A stretch of DNA of 64,000 nucleotides from Nonomuraea solani (GTDB taxonomy: Bacteria > Actinomycetota > Actinomycetes > Streptosporangiales > Streptosporangiaceae), in NCBI RefSeq assembly GCF_900108335.1, contig NZ_FNVT01000022.1, positions 124,001-188,000 of the forward strand, given 5' to 3'. Below the pieces are notes generated by a model. It was not told where the DNA came from. It saw only the letters and a list, made by a program, of their open reading frames with translations, and did no database searches. Shown piece after piece: positions 42,921 to 50,772 of the stretch (within the stretch, counting starts at the first letter, position 1; each line of letters begins with the position of its first letter). A program made the position numbers and the translations under genes.

Positions 42921-44989
42921 ACCTTCTCCACCTCGATCAGCAGCACCGACGTGGGGCGCAGCGCCGGAGCGGGCAGGCCCACCTCGGCGAGCACCGCGCC
43001 GGGCACCCGCACCGGGCCGGCGGCCCACTCCGGCAGACCCGTCCTCGGGGGCACGGGTCCCGCGACGCGCACCTCGTAGCGGGCCTCGGGGTCGAGCCCC
43101 GGCAGCCGCAGCGGGCCGGGCCCCGTGTCGACCCGCGAGGTGAGCTGGACGAAGGCGTAGATCGCCCGCTCGGGCAGCACCACGCCGTGCAGCAGCGCCG
43201 ACGGGTCGGCGTGGTCGGCGCGGACCACCCGGCCCGCGTGCAGCAGCGGCCGCAGCCGCTTGTGCAGCGCGATCCACGTGGCCAGCTCCTCCAGCTCGGC
43301 CTCGCTCGCCGACGTCAGGTCCCACTCCACGCCCATGTGGCCGAACAGCGCGGTCGCCCCGCGGAAGGCCAGCGGCAGCGAACGGCCGGTGATGTGGTCG
43401 TCCGGCGCGCCGACGTGGGAGCCGAGCCGCTCGGGCGGCACGAGCAGCCCGGTCCAGCGCTGGATGGCCTGCCTGTCGAGGGCGTCGTTGCTGTCGGAGG
43501 TCCACACCCGGTCGGTGCGGGCCAGGATGCCCAGGTCGACGCGCGCGCCGCCGGACGAGCACGACTCGATCTCCAGCCCGGGGTGGCGGGCGCGCAGCTC
43601 GTCGAGCAGCCGGTAGGTGGCCAGGGTCTGCGCGTGCACGCCGGGCGCGCCGTCGTGCACGGGCTCGGCGATGTCGCGGTTGTGGTCCCACTTGATGTAG
43701 TCGAGCGCGTACTCGGTGACGAGGGTGCTGATCCTTTCGAGCAGGTACGCGTACGCCTCCGGCCGGGCCAGGTCGAGCACCTGCTGGTGGCGCTGCGGCG
43801 GCGGCATGCGCTCGGCCCGCCCGAGGATCCAGTCGGGGTGCTCGCGGGCCAGGTCGGAGTCGGGGTTGATCATCTCGGGCTCGAACCAGAGGCCGAACTG
43901 CATGCCGAGCTTGCGTACGTGCTCGGCCAGCGGGTGCAGCCCGTCCGGCCAGACGCCCTCGTCGACGTACCAGTCGCCGAGCCCGGCCCGGTCGTGGCGG
44001 CGGTGCCGGAACCAGCCGTCGTCGAGCACGAACCGCTCGATCCCGGCCGCGGCGGCCTTGCCGGCCAGCTCCAGCAGCCGGTCGAGGCCGTGGTCGAAGT
44101 AGGTGGCCTCCCAGTTGTTGAGCGTGACGGGCCGTTCCGGGAGGGGGCGGGCGGCGCGCAGGTGATCGTGCAGCCGGGTGCTCGCCTCGTCCAGCCCGGC
44201 GCCCGACCAGGTGAAGTACACCCACGGCGTCCGGTAGCTCTCCCCTTCACCCAGCACGACCTCGCCCGGCTCCAGCAGCTCGCCGCCGGCCAGCAGCGCG
44301 GCGCCCTCCTGCAGGCGCTCGGCGTAGTGCGCGTGGTTGCCGCTCCACCCGGTGTGCACCGCCCACACCTCGCCGCCGCGGAACCCGAATCCCTCGGTCC
44401 CGGCCACCAGCAGCCCGGTGCCGTCGTGCCCGGTGCGGCCCCTGCGGTTCTCCCTCGACCACACCCCGTGCCCGAACGCCCTGCGCTGCGGCACCTTCTC
44501 CAGCGCCCACCGCCCGGTGAAGTCCAGCAGTTCCCCGGCTCGCCCGGGCACCGGCAGCGCGCAGGTCAGCCCCTCCACGCGGTACGGCGTCGCGGCGGTG
44601 TTGCGCACCGTGTGCCGCATCGTCACCAGGCCGCCGGCGTCCATGGCCAGCTCGCTCACCAGCTCCAGCCCGGCCCTGGCGTCGGTGGCCGTGACGGTCA
44701 CCGTGCCGCCCGCACCGGGGGTGACGTCCGCGTCGCAGCCCTCCACGGTCCAGCGCACCGGCCAGTGCTCGCCGTCCCTGCCGCCCGTCAGGCCGGGACG
44801 TCCGTACCAGGAGTCGCCCTGGGCGGGCAGCAACGGCGGCGCGGCGGCCAGGGAGGCCAGCACGGGCACCAGCTCGGCCCCGTCGACGGCGCCCAGCCCG
44901 GCGCCGAAATGCCGCACCCGGGGCAGGCCGGGGCCGGAATCGTCGAGCACGAGCGCGGCGCCGGCCGCGCTGAGGATCACGGGAGACAA
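42917..44989 (-). CDS. GH36 family alpha-galactosidase
   Basis: The protein has 690 residues. After an N-terminal beta-sandwich, the TIM barrel shows NNWEATYFDH, FVLDDGWF, LWFEPEMINPDSDL, the nucleophile Asp in YIKWDHNRDI, the substrate-binding ESCSSGGARVD and the acid/base Asp in WTSDSNDALDRQAIQ. TTG 44989 is chosen: AAGGAG lies 7 bases upstream and the longer frame adds 38 basic residues. No signal peptide, so it hydrolyses imported alpha-galactosides such as melibiose or galactosyl groups on peptides. It has no transporter of its own beside it. Confidence 0.92.
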   Translation of the reverse strand: MSPVILSAAGAALVLDDSGPGLPRVRHFGAGLGAVDGAELVPVLASLAAAPPLLPAQGDSWYGRPGLTGGRDGEHWPVRWTVEGCDADVTPGAGGTVTVTATDARAGLELVSELAMDAGGLVTMRHTVRNTAATPYRVEGLTCALPVPGRAGELLDFTGRWALEKVPQRRAFGHGVWSRENRRGRTGHDGTGLLVAGTEGFGFRGGEVWAVHTGWSGNHAHYAERLQEGAALLAGGELLEPGEVVLGEGESYRTPWVYFTWSGAGLDEASTRLHDHLRAARPLPERPVTLNNWEATYFDHGLDRLLELAGKAAAAGIERFVLDDGWFRHRRHDRAGLGDWYVDEGVWPDGLHPLAEHVRKLGMQFGLWFEPEMINPDSDLAREHPDWILGRAERMPPPQRHQQVLDLARPEAYAYLLERISTLVTEYALDYIKWDHNRDIAEPVHDGAPGVHAQTLATYRLLDELRARHPGLEIESCSSGGARVDLGILARTDRVWTSDSNDALDRQAIQRWTGLLVPPERLGSHVGAPDDHITGRSLPLAFRGATALFGHMGVEWDLTSASEAELEELATWIALHKRLRPLLHAGRVVRADHADPSALLHGVVLPERAIYAFVQLTSRVDTGPGPLRLPGLDPEARYEVRVAGPVPPRTGLPEWAAGPVRVPGAVLAEVGLPAPALRPTSVLLIEVEKV

Positions 44990-45118
44990 GTCGGGCTCCT
45001 TATGGAGGGGGCAGGCGCGGGACCTGCGTCTCGGCATCAGCGGTATGACGCTACCTCGCCGATCTTGGCGGCGCACGGGGAGGTCCCACCTCCGGCTGGC
45101 CATCCATCCCCTGATCGA

Positions 45119-45137
45119 TTAGGTTAGGCTCACCTAA
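45119..45137 (+). promoter_or_regulatory. IdeR/DtxR iron box before the siderophore-interacting protein gene
   Basis: The 19-bp site matches the IdeR/DtxR consensus TTAGGTTAGSCTAACCTAA at 18 positions (C instead of A at position 13). It ends 21 bp before the ATG, in a good place for repression when iron is plentiful. Confidence 0.85.
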
Positions 45138-45158
45138 ACTGGATGGGAGATTTCGGGG

Positions 45159-46055
45159 ATGACCGAGCCGTTTCGCATGTTCGACGTACGGGTGGACCGC
45201 CTCAAGCGGCTGAGCCCGTCGTTCCTCCGCGTCACCTTCACCGGCGACGACCTGCACCTGTTCGCGGACAACGGCTTCGACCAGCGGATCAAACTCATCC
45301 TCCCGCTCGCCGAGCACGGCATGACCCACCTGCCGTCCGGCGCGGACTGGTACACGCGCTGGCGCGCGCTCGACAACGACAAGCGCAACCCGATGCGCAC
45401 CTACACCGCCCGCCTGGTCCGCCCCGACGCGGCCGAGGTCGACGTGGACGTGGTCATGCACCCGGACGGCGGCCCGGCCGCCCGCTGGGCCGAAGGTGTG
45501 GGCGTCGGCGACATCGCCTGCCTCTACGGCCCCGACTCACGCCACGAGGGCCGGCACGGCGGCCTGGAGTTCCGGCCGCCCGAGGGCACCGGCTGCGTCC
45601 TGATCGCCGGCGACGAGACGGCGGTGCCCGCCATCTGCTCCGTCCTCGAACGGCTGCCCACCCCCCTGGCCGGCGAGGTGCTCATGGAGGTGCCCTGCGA
45701 GGAGGACTTCCTGCCGGTGGAGACGTCCGCCTCGGTCAAGGTCACCTGGCTGGCCAGGAACGGCGGCGAGCGCGGCGGCGCCCTCATCCCCGCCGTCAAG
45801 GCCGCCGCCGGCCGCCTGCTGCCCGCCCTCCCGAAGCCGGAGAGCTTCGACGACCTGGACGTCGACACCGACGAGCTGTGGGAGGTCCCGCAGGAGGAGA
45901 CGCCGGACTACGGCCCGCTGTACGCGTGGCTGGCCGGCGAGGCGGCCGTCATCAAGACCCTGCGCCGCCACCTGGTCGCCGAGCGCGGCCTGGACCGCCG
46001 CTCGGTGGCCTTCATGGGCTACTGGCGCGACGGCCGCCCCGAGAACAACGAGTAA
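45159..46055 (+). CDS. Siderophore-interacting protein (ferric-siderophore reductase, SIP type)
   Basis: The protein has 298 residues. The FAD-binding barrel contains NPMRTYTARL (R-x-Y-S/T motif for flavin) and an NAD(P)H domain follows with VLIAGDETAVPAICSVLE; the SIP-type C-terminus is LYAWLAGEAAVIKTLRRHL and FMGYWRDGR. The family (ViuB, FscN) reduces Fe(III)-siderophores in the cytoplasm to free the iron. GGGAG lies 9 bases before the ATG and an iron box lies in the promoter. No siderophore transporter or synthetase is adjacent. Confidence 0.93.
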   Translation: MTEPFRMFDVRVDRLKRLSPSFLRVTFTGDDLHLFADNGFDQRIKLILPLAEHGMTHLPSGADWYTRWRALDNDKRNPMRTYTARLVRPDAAEVDVDVVMHPDGGPAARWAEGVGVGDIACLYGPDSRHEGRHGGLEFRPPEGTGCVLIAGDETAVPAICSVLERLPTPLAGEVLMEVPCEEDFLPVETSASVKVTWLARNGGERGGALIPAVKAAAGRLLPALPKPESFDDLDVDTDELWEVPQEETPDYGPLYAWLAGEAAVIKTLRRHLVAERGLDRRSVAFMGYWRDGRPENNE

Positions 46056-46063
46056 CCGGCCTT

Positions 46064-46855
46064 CTAGCGCAGTTCCGGTGCGTTGTCGCCCAGCACCGCC
46101 CGCAGATCCTCGTCCGTGGGCGGACGCACCCACGTCAGGCCCGGCCCGCCGGAGCCGATCAGCCGGGGCACGACCTCCCGCAGCAACTCCTCGGCGCCCG
46201 CCTCCGGCCGTTTGCCGCGTTCCTCCGCGTAGAGGTCAAGCAGCCGGGCCAGGTCCAGCATCATCGTGTTGGCCTCGCCCGTACGCGGCTCGGGCCCGCC
46301 GCCCACGCTCACCGTCTTGAGCGGCGTCCCGTTGACGTGCGACACCTTGGCGCCGGGCACGGGCACCTGCAACGCTCCAATGGCGGCATCGCCCGTCCCG
46401 CCGGTGATCTCCTCCGCCAGGGCGGCGAAGCGGGCGGCGTCCATGCCGTCCACCTCCCCGTCCAGCCACCCAGCCCGCAGGTGCAGCACCCCGGGCCGCT
46501 CGGCCTGCTCCAGCAGCCGCGCCACCGTCGCCTGCGGGTCGTGCATCGCGGCGTCCCCCCGGGCCGCGAACGCGTCGGCGAGCAGGTAGAGGGAGAGCAG
46601 CCGGGGCGGCTCGTACGTCGTGAGCACCCCCCGCTCCCCGTCCACCCGGAAAGCGCCCCCGGAGTCGTGGCAGGCCCGCAGCCCCTCCATGAACGCGGCC
46701 TGCGCCTCGGCCGAGAGCATGAACTCCCAGCCCCATTGACGTTCGGCCTCGACCCTGTCGTCGGCCTCACCGCCCGCCGAATCCCGGCGGAGCCACCAGG
46801 CCATCCCGCCGATTACGGCGGCGGCCAGCGCTGCGACTGCGACTGCGATCCACAC
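46064..46855 (-). CDS. Hypothetical membrane-anchored protein
   Basis: I do not recognise this protein (263 residues). A single N-terminal helix (WIAVAVAALAAAVIGGMAWWL) is followed by a polar domain, probably outside the cell. The domain has mixed helix and strand, with LLSLYLLADAFAARGD and GTPLKTVSVGGGPEP; it has one cysteine and no known catalytic motif. GTG 46855 is the only start that keeps the helix whole. It is convergent with the SIP gene, 8 bp apart. Confidence 0.7.
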   Translation of the reverse strand: MWIAVAVAALAAAVIGGMAWWLRRDSAGGEADDRVEAERQWGWEFMLSAEAQAAFMEGLRACHDSGGAFRVDGERGVLTTYEPPRLLSLYLLADAFAARGDAAMHDPQATVARLLEQAERPGVLHLRAGWLDGEVDGMDAARFAALAEEITGGTGDAAIGALQVPVPGAKVSHVNGTPLKTVSVGGGPEPRTGEANTMMLDLARLLDLYAEERGKRPEAGAEELLREVVPRLIGSGGPGLTWVRPPTDEDLRAVLGDNAPELR

Positions 46856-46996
46856 GATGTCGTTGACTTTCCCCTCGTACTGACAGGGCTAGCAGCGTAG
46901 TGTGATCGGCCCTGGCAAACCCGCTAATTTCCCCAAAATACGCCCACCCGTATCCGCGTCGACACGCATCCCCAAAGGGCTGACAGAATTGGAAAG

Positions 46997-47581
46997 GTGA
47001 CAGATGGCATCCTGACGGCCGACCAGATCCTCGCGGCGGCGCAAGAGGTCCTGCGCCGCTACGGCCCGGCCAAGGCCACGGTCGTCGACGTCGCGCGGGC
47101 GCTAGGCGTCAGCCACGGCAGCGTCTACCGGCATTTCCCCAGCAAGACGGCCCTGCGCGAGGCCGTCACCCAGCGCTGGCTGGACGAGTCGCACGCCGGG
47201 CTGGCCGCCGTCATGGCCATGGACACCCCGGCCGACGTACGGCTGCGCGACTGGCTGTCGGCGCTGGCCGCCGCCAAGCGCAAGAAGGCCCTCGACGATC
47301 CCGAGCTCTTCGCCACGTACTCGGTCCTGGTGCAGGAGGCCAGCACGGTCATCGACCGGCACGTCGCCGGCCTGATCGCGCAGATCGAGCAGATCATCGC
47401 CGCCGGCGTGGCGCGCGGAGAGCTGGTGGCCCCCGACCCGGCCGTCGCGGCCCGCGCCGTCCTTCAGGCCACGTCCACCTTCCACAATCCCGTGCACGCC
47501 GCCGGCTGGGGCCGACCGGGGATCGATGATGATTTCACCGCTCTGTGCGATCTCATCCTGCTCGGCCTGAAACCACGCTGA
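46997..47581 (+). CDS. TetR family transcriptional regulator
   Basis: The protein has 194 residues. The DNA-binding domain (residues 5-60) has AAQEVLRRYGPAKATVVDVARALGVSHGSVYRHFPSKTAL (position only; the core is GVSHGSVYRHFPSK). The C-terminal domain resembles the TetR_C_33/YbiH-like group, with TSTFHNPVHA. GTG 46997 directly follows GGAAAG, so the ribosome binding site is too close and the mRNA may be leaderless. No partner gene is adjacent; the next gene is a STAS protein 228 bp downstream, after an AT-richer gap. Confidence 0.88.
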   Translation: MTDGILTADQILAAAQEVLRRYGPAKATVVDVARALGVSHGSVYRHFPSKTALREAVTQRWLDESHAGLAAVMAMDTPADVRLRDWLSALAAAKRKKALDDPELFATYSVLVQEASTVIDRHVAGLIAQIEQIIAAGVARGELVAPDPAVAARAVLQATSTFHNPVHAAGWGRPGIDDDFTALCDLILLGLKPR

Positions 47582-47809
47582 CGGGTGAGGTTTTCTTCTA
47601 TCCGGTAATCGAAATTGCTTTCTTGAGGATTTCTCTTGTTCACCCGAATCGGTTCTGCCCTCTCGACGTGCGCGGACAGGCATGTACACTCCATTCCGGA
47701 AGCACACAGTCGCTCTATGTGACGCGAGCAAGACATCGTGCCAATGGCAAAGGGCGGGTCCGCGCTACCGACAGATGATCCCGGCCCTCGGAGAGCGCGG
47801 AGCCGGCCT

Positions 47810-48142
47810 ATGGACCCACTGCATCTGACCACCAGCCGCCGCGACGGCGCCCTCACCGTGAGCGTGTCCGGAGAGCTCGACATCGCCACCACCGAGCTGC
47901 TGCGCGGCCACCTGCTCGCGCTGCTGCAGGAGGCCGGGCACGCCCACCGCGCCGACATGTCGCTGATCATCGAGATGAGCCGCCTGTCCTTCATCGACGC
48001 GGCCGGGCTCGGCATCCTCGTCTCCGTCCAGAACCAGGCGCTCAGCCAGTGCACCCCGCTGCGCATCGCGAACGTCCCGCCCGCCATGCTGCGGCTGTTG
48101 CGCATCACCGGCCTCGACACTCACCTCACGCCGCCCCTGTAG
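47810..48142 (+). CDS. STAS-domain protein (anti-anti-sigma factor type)
   Basis: The protein has 110 residues, a single STAS domain. LTVSVSGELDIATTELL is the first strand-helix, and the phosphorylation loop reads MSRLSFIDAAGLGIL (Ser after the strand, D-A-A-G-L where the family usually has D-S-x-G). The exact phosphoserine position is Ala here, so control by phosphorylation may be lost or shifted. GGAG lies 7 bases upstream. Such proteins bind anti-sigma kinases of the RsbW type; no such gene is adjacent. Confidence 0.88.
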   Translation: MDPLHLTTSRRDGALTVSVSGELDIATTELLRGHLLALLQEAGHAHRADMSLIIEMSRLSFIDAAGLGILVSVQNQALSQCTPLRIANVPPAMLRLLRITGLDTHLTPPL

Positions 48143-48152
48143 GTTGTCAGGC

Positions 48153-49565
48153 GTGCAGGTTCCCGATGAGATACCTCTGAAGCTCGAAGACGGGTTCGAC
48201 CGGATCCGGCGGGAGTTCGCGCTGCCCGGCGACTTCCCGCGGGCCGTGCTCGACGAGGCCGCGTGGGTGGCGCGGGTGCCCCGGCTCGACGCCAAGGACA
48301 TGACCGACGTGCCCTTCGTGACCATCGACCCGCCCGGCTCGATGGACCTCGACCAGGCCCTCCATCTGGAGCGGCTGCGCGCCGGCTACCGCGTCTGGTA
48401 CGCCATCGCCGACGTCGGCGCCTTCGTCCGCCCCGGCGGCGTGATCGACACCGAGGCCCGCGTCCGAGGCGAGACCGTCTACATGCCGGCGGGCAAGGTG
48501 CCGCTGCATCCCAAGGTGCTCTCGGAAGACGCCGCCAGCCTGCTGCCCGGCGCGCTGCGACCGGCCGTGGTGTGGCGGATCGACCTCGACGGCGACGGCC
48601 GCACGGTGGGCGCCGACGTGCAGCGCGCCCTCGTACGCAGCCGCGAGCGCTACGACTACGCCTACGTGCAGGCGGTCATCGACACCGGCACCGCCGACGG
48701 CGTCCTGGAGCTGCTGGCCGAGATCGGCCGCCTGCGCCTGGCCCTGGAGCGCGAGCGCGGCGGCGTCACCCTGCCCACGCCCGACCAGGAGGTGGTCGCC
48801 GCCGACGGCGGCTACCGGCTGGAGTTCCGGCTGCCGCTGCCCGCCGAGGCGTGGAACGCGCAGATCTCGCTGCTGACCGGCATGGCCGCGGCCGCCATGA
48901 TGCTCGACGCGGAGATCGGCATCCTGCGCGTGCTGCCCCCGCCGAAGCCCGACGACCTGGCCAAGGTCCGCCGGGTGGCCCGCGCGCTCGACGTGCCGTG
49001 GCCCGAGGGCGCCGGCTACGGCGACGTGGTGCACGACCTGGATCCGAAGAAGGCGCAGCAGGCGGCGTTCCTGCACGAGTCGAGGGTGCTGCTGCGCGGG
49101 GCCGGTTACGTCGCCTTCGACGGCGCGCCGCCCCGGCTGGCCGAGCACGCGGCGGTGGCGGCACCCTACGCGCACGTCACCGCTCCGCTGCGGCGCCTGG
49201 TCGACCGCTACGCGACGGAGGCGTGCCTGGCGATCGCGGCTGGCGAGCCGGTCCCCTCCGACGTGCGGGCGGCGCTGACGGCCCTGCCCGACCTCATGTC
49301 CACCTCCGGGCGCCGCACGAATGCGGTCGAGCGGGCGTGCGTGGACCTGGTGGAGGCGTTCCTGTTGCGCGACAGGATCGGGCAGGCGTTCGAGGCGGTC
49401 GTGATCGACGTCGACGAACGGCGCGGGGGCGGCCAGGTGCAGCTGCTGGACCCTGCCGTGATCGCCCGCTGCGACGGGACGCTCCCCCTCGGCGAGCAGG
49501 TCACCGTGCGGCTGTCGCAGGCCGATCCGGCCACCCGGGAGGTCCGCTTCGGCCTGGCGACCTGA
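48153..49565 (+). CDS. RNB-domain ribonuclease (RNase II/R family, short form)
   Basis: The protein has about 470 residues. The catalytic RNB signature is TIDPPGSMDLDQALH with the Mg2+-binding Asp residues (about 65-75), followed by VWYAIADVGAFV, YMPAGKVPLHPKVLSE and the RNA-contacting YAHVTAPLRRLVDRYA near 340. There is no long cold-shock region and only a short C-terminal S1-like end, so it is shorter than RNase R (over 700). GTG 48153 is used; TTG 48144 is three codons upstream. It is a 3'-5' exoribonuclease in the family. Confidence 0.9.
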   Translation: MQVPDEIPLKLEDGFDRIRREFALPGDFPRAVLDEAAWVARVPRLDAKDMTDVPFVTIDPPGSMDLDQALHLERLRAGYRVWYAIADVGAFVRPGGVIDTEARVRGETVYMPAGKVPLHPKVLSEDAASLLPGALRPAVVWRIDLDGDGRTVGADVQRALVRSRERYDYAYVQAVIDTGTADGVLELLAEIGRLRLALERERGGVTLPTPDQEVVAADGGYRLEFRLPLPAEAWNAQISLLTGMAAAAMMLDAEIGILRVLPPPKPDDLAKVRRVARALDVPWPEGAGYGDVVHDLDPKKAQQAAFLHESRVLLRGAGYVAFDGAPPRLAEHAAVAAPYAHVTAPLRRLVDRYATEACLAIAAGEPVPSDVRAALTALPDLMSTSGRRTNAVERACVDLVEAFLLRDRIGQAFEAVVIDVDERRGGGQVQLLDPAVIARCDGTLPLGEQVTVRLSQADPATREVRFGLAT

Positions 49566-49685
49566 TCACTTCTTGAGCGGGCTCCAACCGGCGCCCACGC
49601 CCGTCAGGTGCAGCGCCAGGCAGAGCAGGCCGGCGGTGCCGAGCGTGCCGACGGTGAGGAGGCCGGAGACGGCCAGGTCGGCGAG
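49566..49685 (-). pseudogene. Remnant of a membrane-protein gene (last 39 codons)
   Basis: The minus frame ending at 49566 reads LADLAVSGLLTVGTLGT, then a hydrophobic helix and LTGVGAGWSPLKK with G/C third positions. No start codon with a ribosome binding site exists; the frame runs back into a stop that ends a duplicated copy of the TetR tail. It looks like the end of a membrane-protein gene once located after the TetR gene and mostly deleted. Confidence 0.45.
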
Positions 49686-49797
49686 TCAGTGCGTCCTGGC
49701 GCGCATGCCGTCGCACACCACGTCGGCCATCCTGACCGTGGGGGTCAGTGCGCCCTGGCGCGCATGCCGTCGCAGACCACGTCGGCCATCCTGACCG
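49685..49797. repeat. 54-bp direct duplication of the TetR 3' end
   Basis: Copies at 49685-49738 and 49744-49797 agree at 52 of 54 positions, separated by 5 bp. The right copy is the end of the functional TetR gene (last 17 codons and stop); the left copy is a stray duplicate that encodes the same tail with a His-preceding Thr instead of Ala. Confidence 0.9.
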
Positions 49798-50308
49798 CCG
49801 ACCCGCGCGCCCGTGCCCGCCGCTCGGCGACCAGACACCCCCGCAGCAGATCCTGTACGTCCTGCGCCCCCAGATCACCGCGTACCGCCCCGGCCTGCTG
49901 CGCCCTGGCCAGCAGCCGCCCCAGCACGGCCGCGAACGCGTCGTCCAGCGTCGTCCCCGAGCCGCCGACCAGCATGTCGCAGAGCGCCTGACTGACCGCC
50001 GCCTGCTCGGCCACCCGCGCGAACCACCCGAAGAACGCCCTGCCCGCGTCCTCGGCGGTGGCCAGCGCTCGCCCGTCGGCCACGAACCGCTCGATCCGCC
50101 CCAGCAGCACCGCCTCGACCAGCGCCGCCTCGGTCGGGAAGTGCCGGTAGACGGTGCCAACCCCGAACCCGGCCCGGCGCGCGATCTCGTCGAAGGAGAT
50201 GCTCAGGCCGTCACCGGCCAGGGCCTCGTGCGCGATCTGCAGGACCCGCTCGCGGTTGCGCCGGGCGTCGGCGCGCAGCGGCCTGGCGGCGCTGTGGTCG
50301 TCGCCCAT
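49745..50308 (-). CDS. TetR family transcriptional regulator
   Basis: The protein has 187 residues. The DNA-binding domain (residues 12-70) includes AHEALAGDGLSISFDEIARRAGFGVGTVYRHFPTE (position only; the core is GFGVGTVYRHFPT). The C-terminal domain is of the SbtR-like group often found before transporters or oxidoreductases. A -10-like TAGAAT (50354-50349) and a palindrome lie upstream, consistent with autorepression. The gene once probably controlled the membrane protein whose remnant follows it. Confidence 0.9.
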   Translation of the reverse strand: MGDDHSAARPLRADARRNRERVLQIAHEALAGDGLSISFDEIARRAGFGVGTVYRHFPTEAALVEAVLLGRIERFVADGRALATAEDAGRAFFGWFARVAEQAAVSQALCDMLVGGSGTTLDDAFAAVLGRLLARAQQAGAVRGDLGAQDVQDLLRGCLVAERRARARGSAVRMADVVCDGMRARAH

Positions 50309-50348
50309 GACATGAACCTGCCTCAGGACAAGCGGAGAGAGTTCTCCG

Positions 50349-50374
50349 ATTCTAGCGAGGAAATGTCAGGACAT
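50349..50374 (-). promoter_or_regulatory. TetR promoter with palindrome ATGTC-AG-GACAT
   Basis: The palindrome at 50363-50374 lies 8 bp upstream of a leftward -10-like TAGAAT (50354-50349), inside the -35/-10 spacer region. Transcription would start near 50342, 34 bp before the TetR ATG. Binding of the TetR product here would block its own gene. Confidence 0.4.
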
Positions 50375-50772
50375 ACACCCCAACACCCGACACCAACCCC
50401 ACAACCCCAGACCCCACACACCCACCCCCGCAACCGCCACCACCCCGATCCCGCCTCCGGCCAACCGATCAGCCGCCATCCCACCTCCGGCCACCCCCAT
50501 CAGCCCTCAGCCCGCCACCGAGCACCCGATCGGCCCCAGCCCCCTCGGGACACCAACCCTCCCCCTCCGCCCGAACTCCGGCACCCGAACGAGCCCTCTC
50601 AGCCCGCTTCGCGACCGAGCAGGCACCCCACCCTGGATCACGACAGCCGGGCAGGCGCCTCAGCCCGACCGGCAACGCCCGACCAGGCACCTCCGCCCGA
50701 CCCACGGGGACCGGCGGACATCTGGGCCCGTCGACAGGGGCGCGGCCGGGCGATCGACCGGTCCCGGACGGC
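50375..50772. other. Low-complexity C/A-rich intergenic tract
   Basis: The plus strand from about 50375 to 50640 is strikingly poor in G and T, with runs of CCCCA, CCACC and CCCC. Frames through it give Pro/His/Arg or Gly-rich low-complexity sequence without domain character, so I support no gene. It lies downstream of the ABC exporter gene and upstream of the TetR gene, both leftward; a role in termination or RNA structure is possible. Confidence 0.5.
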
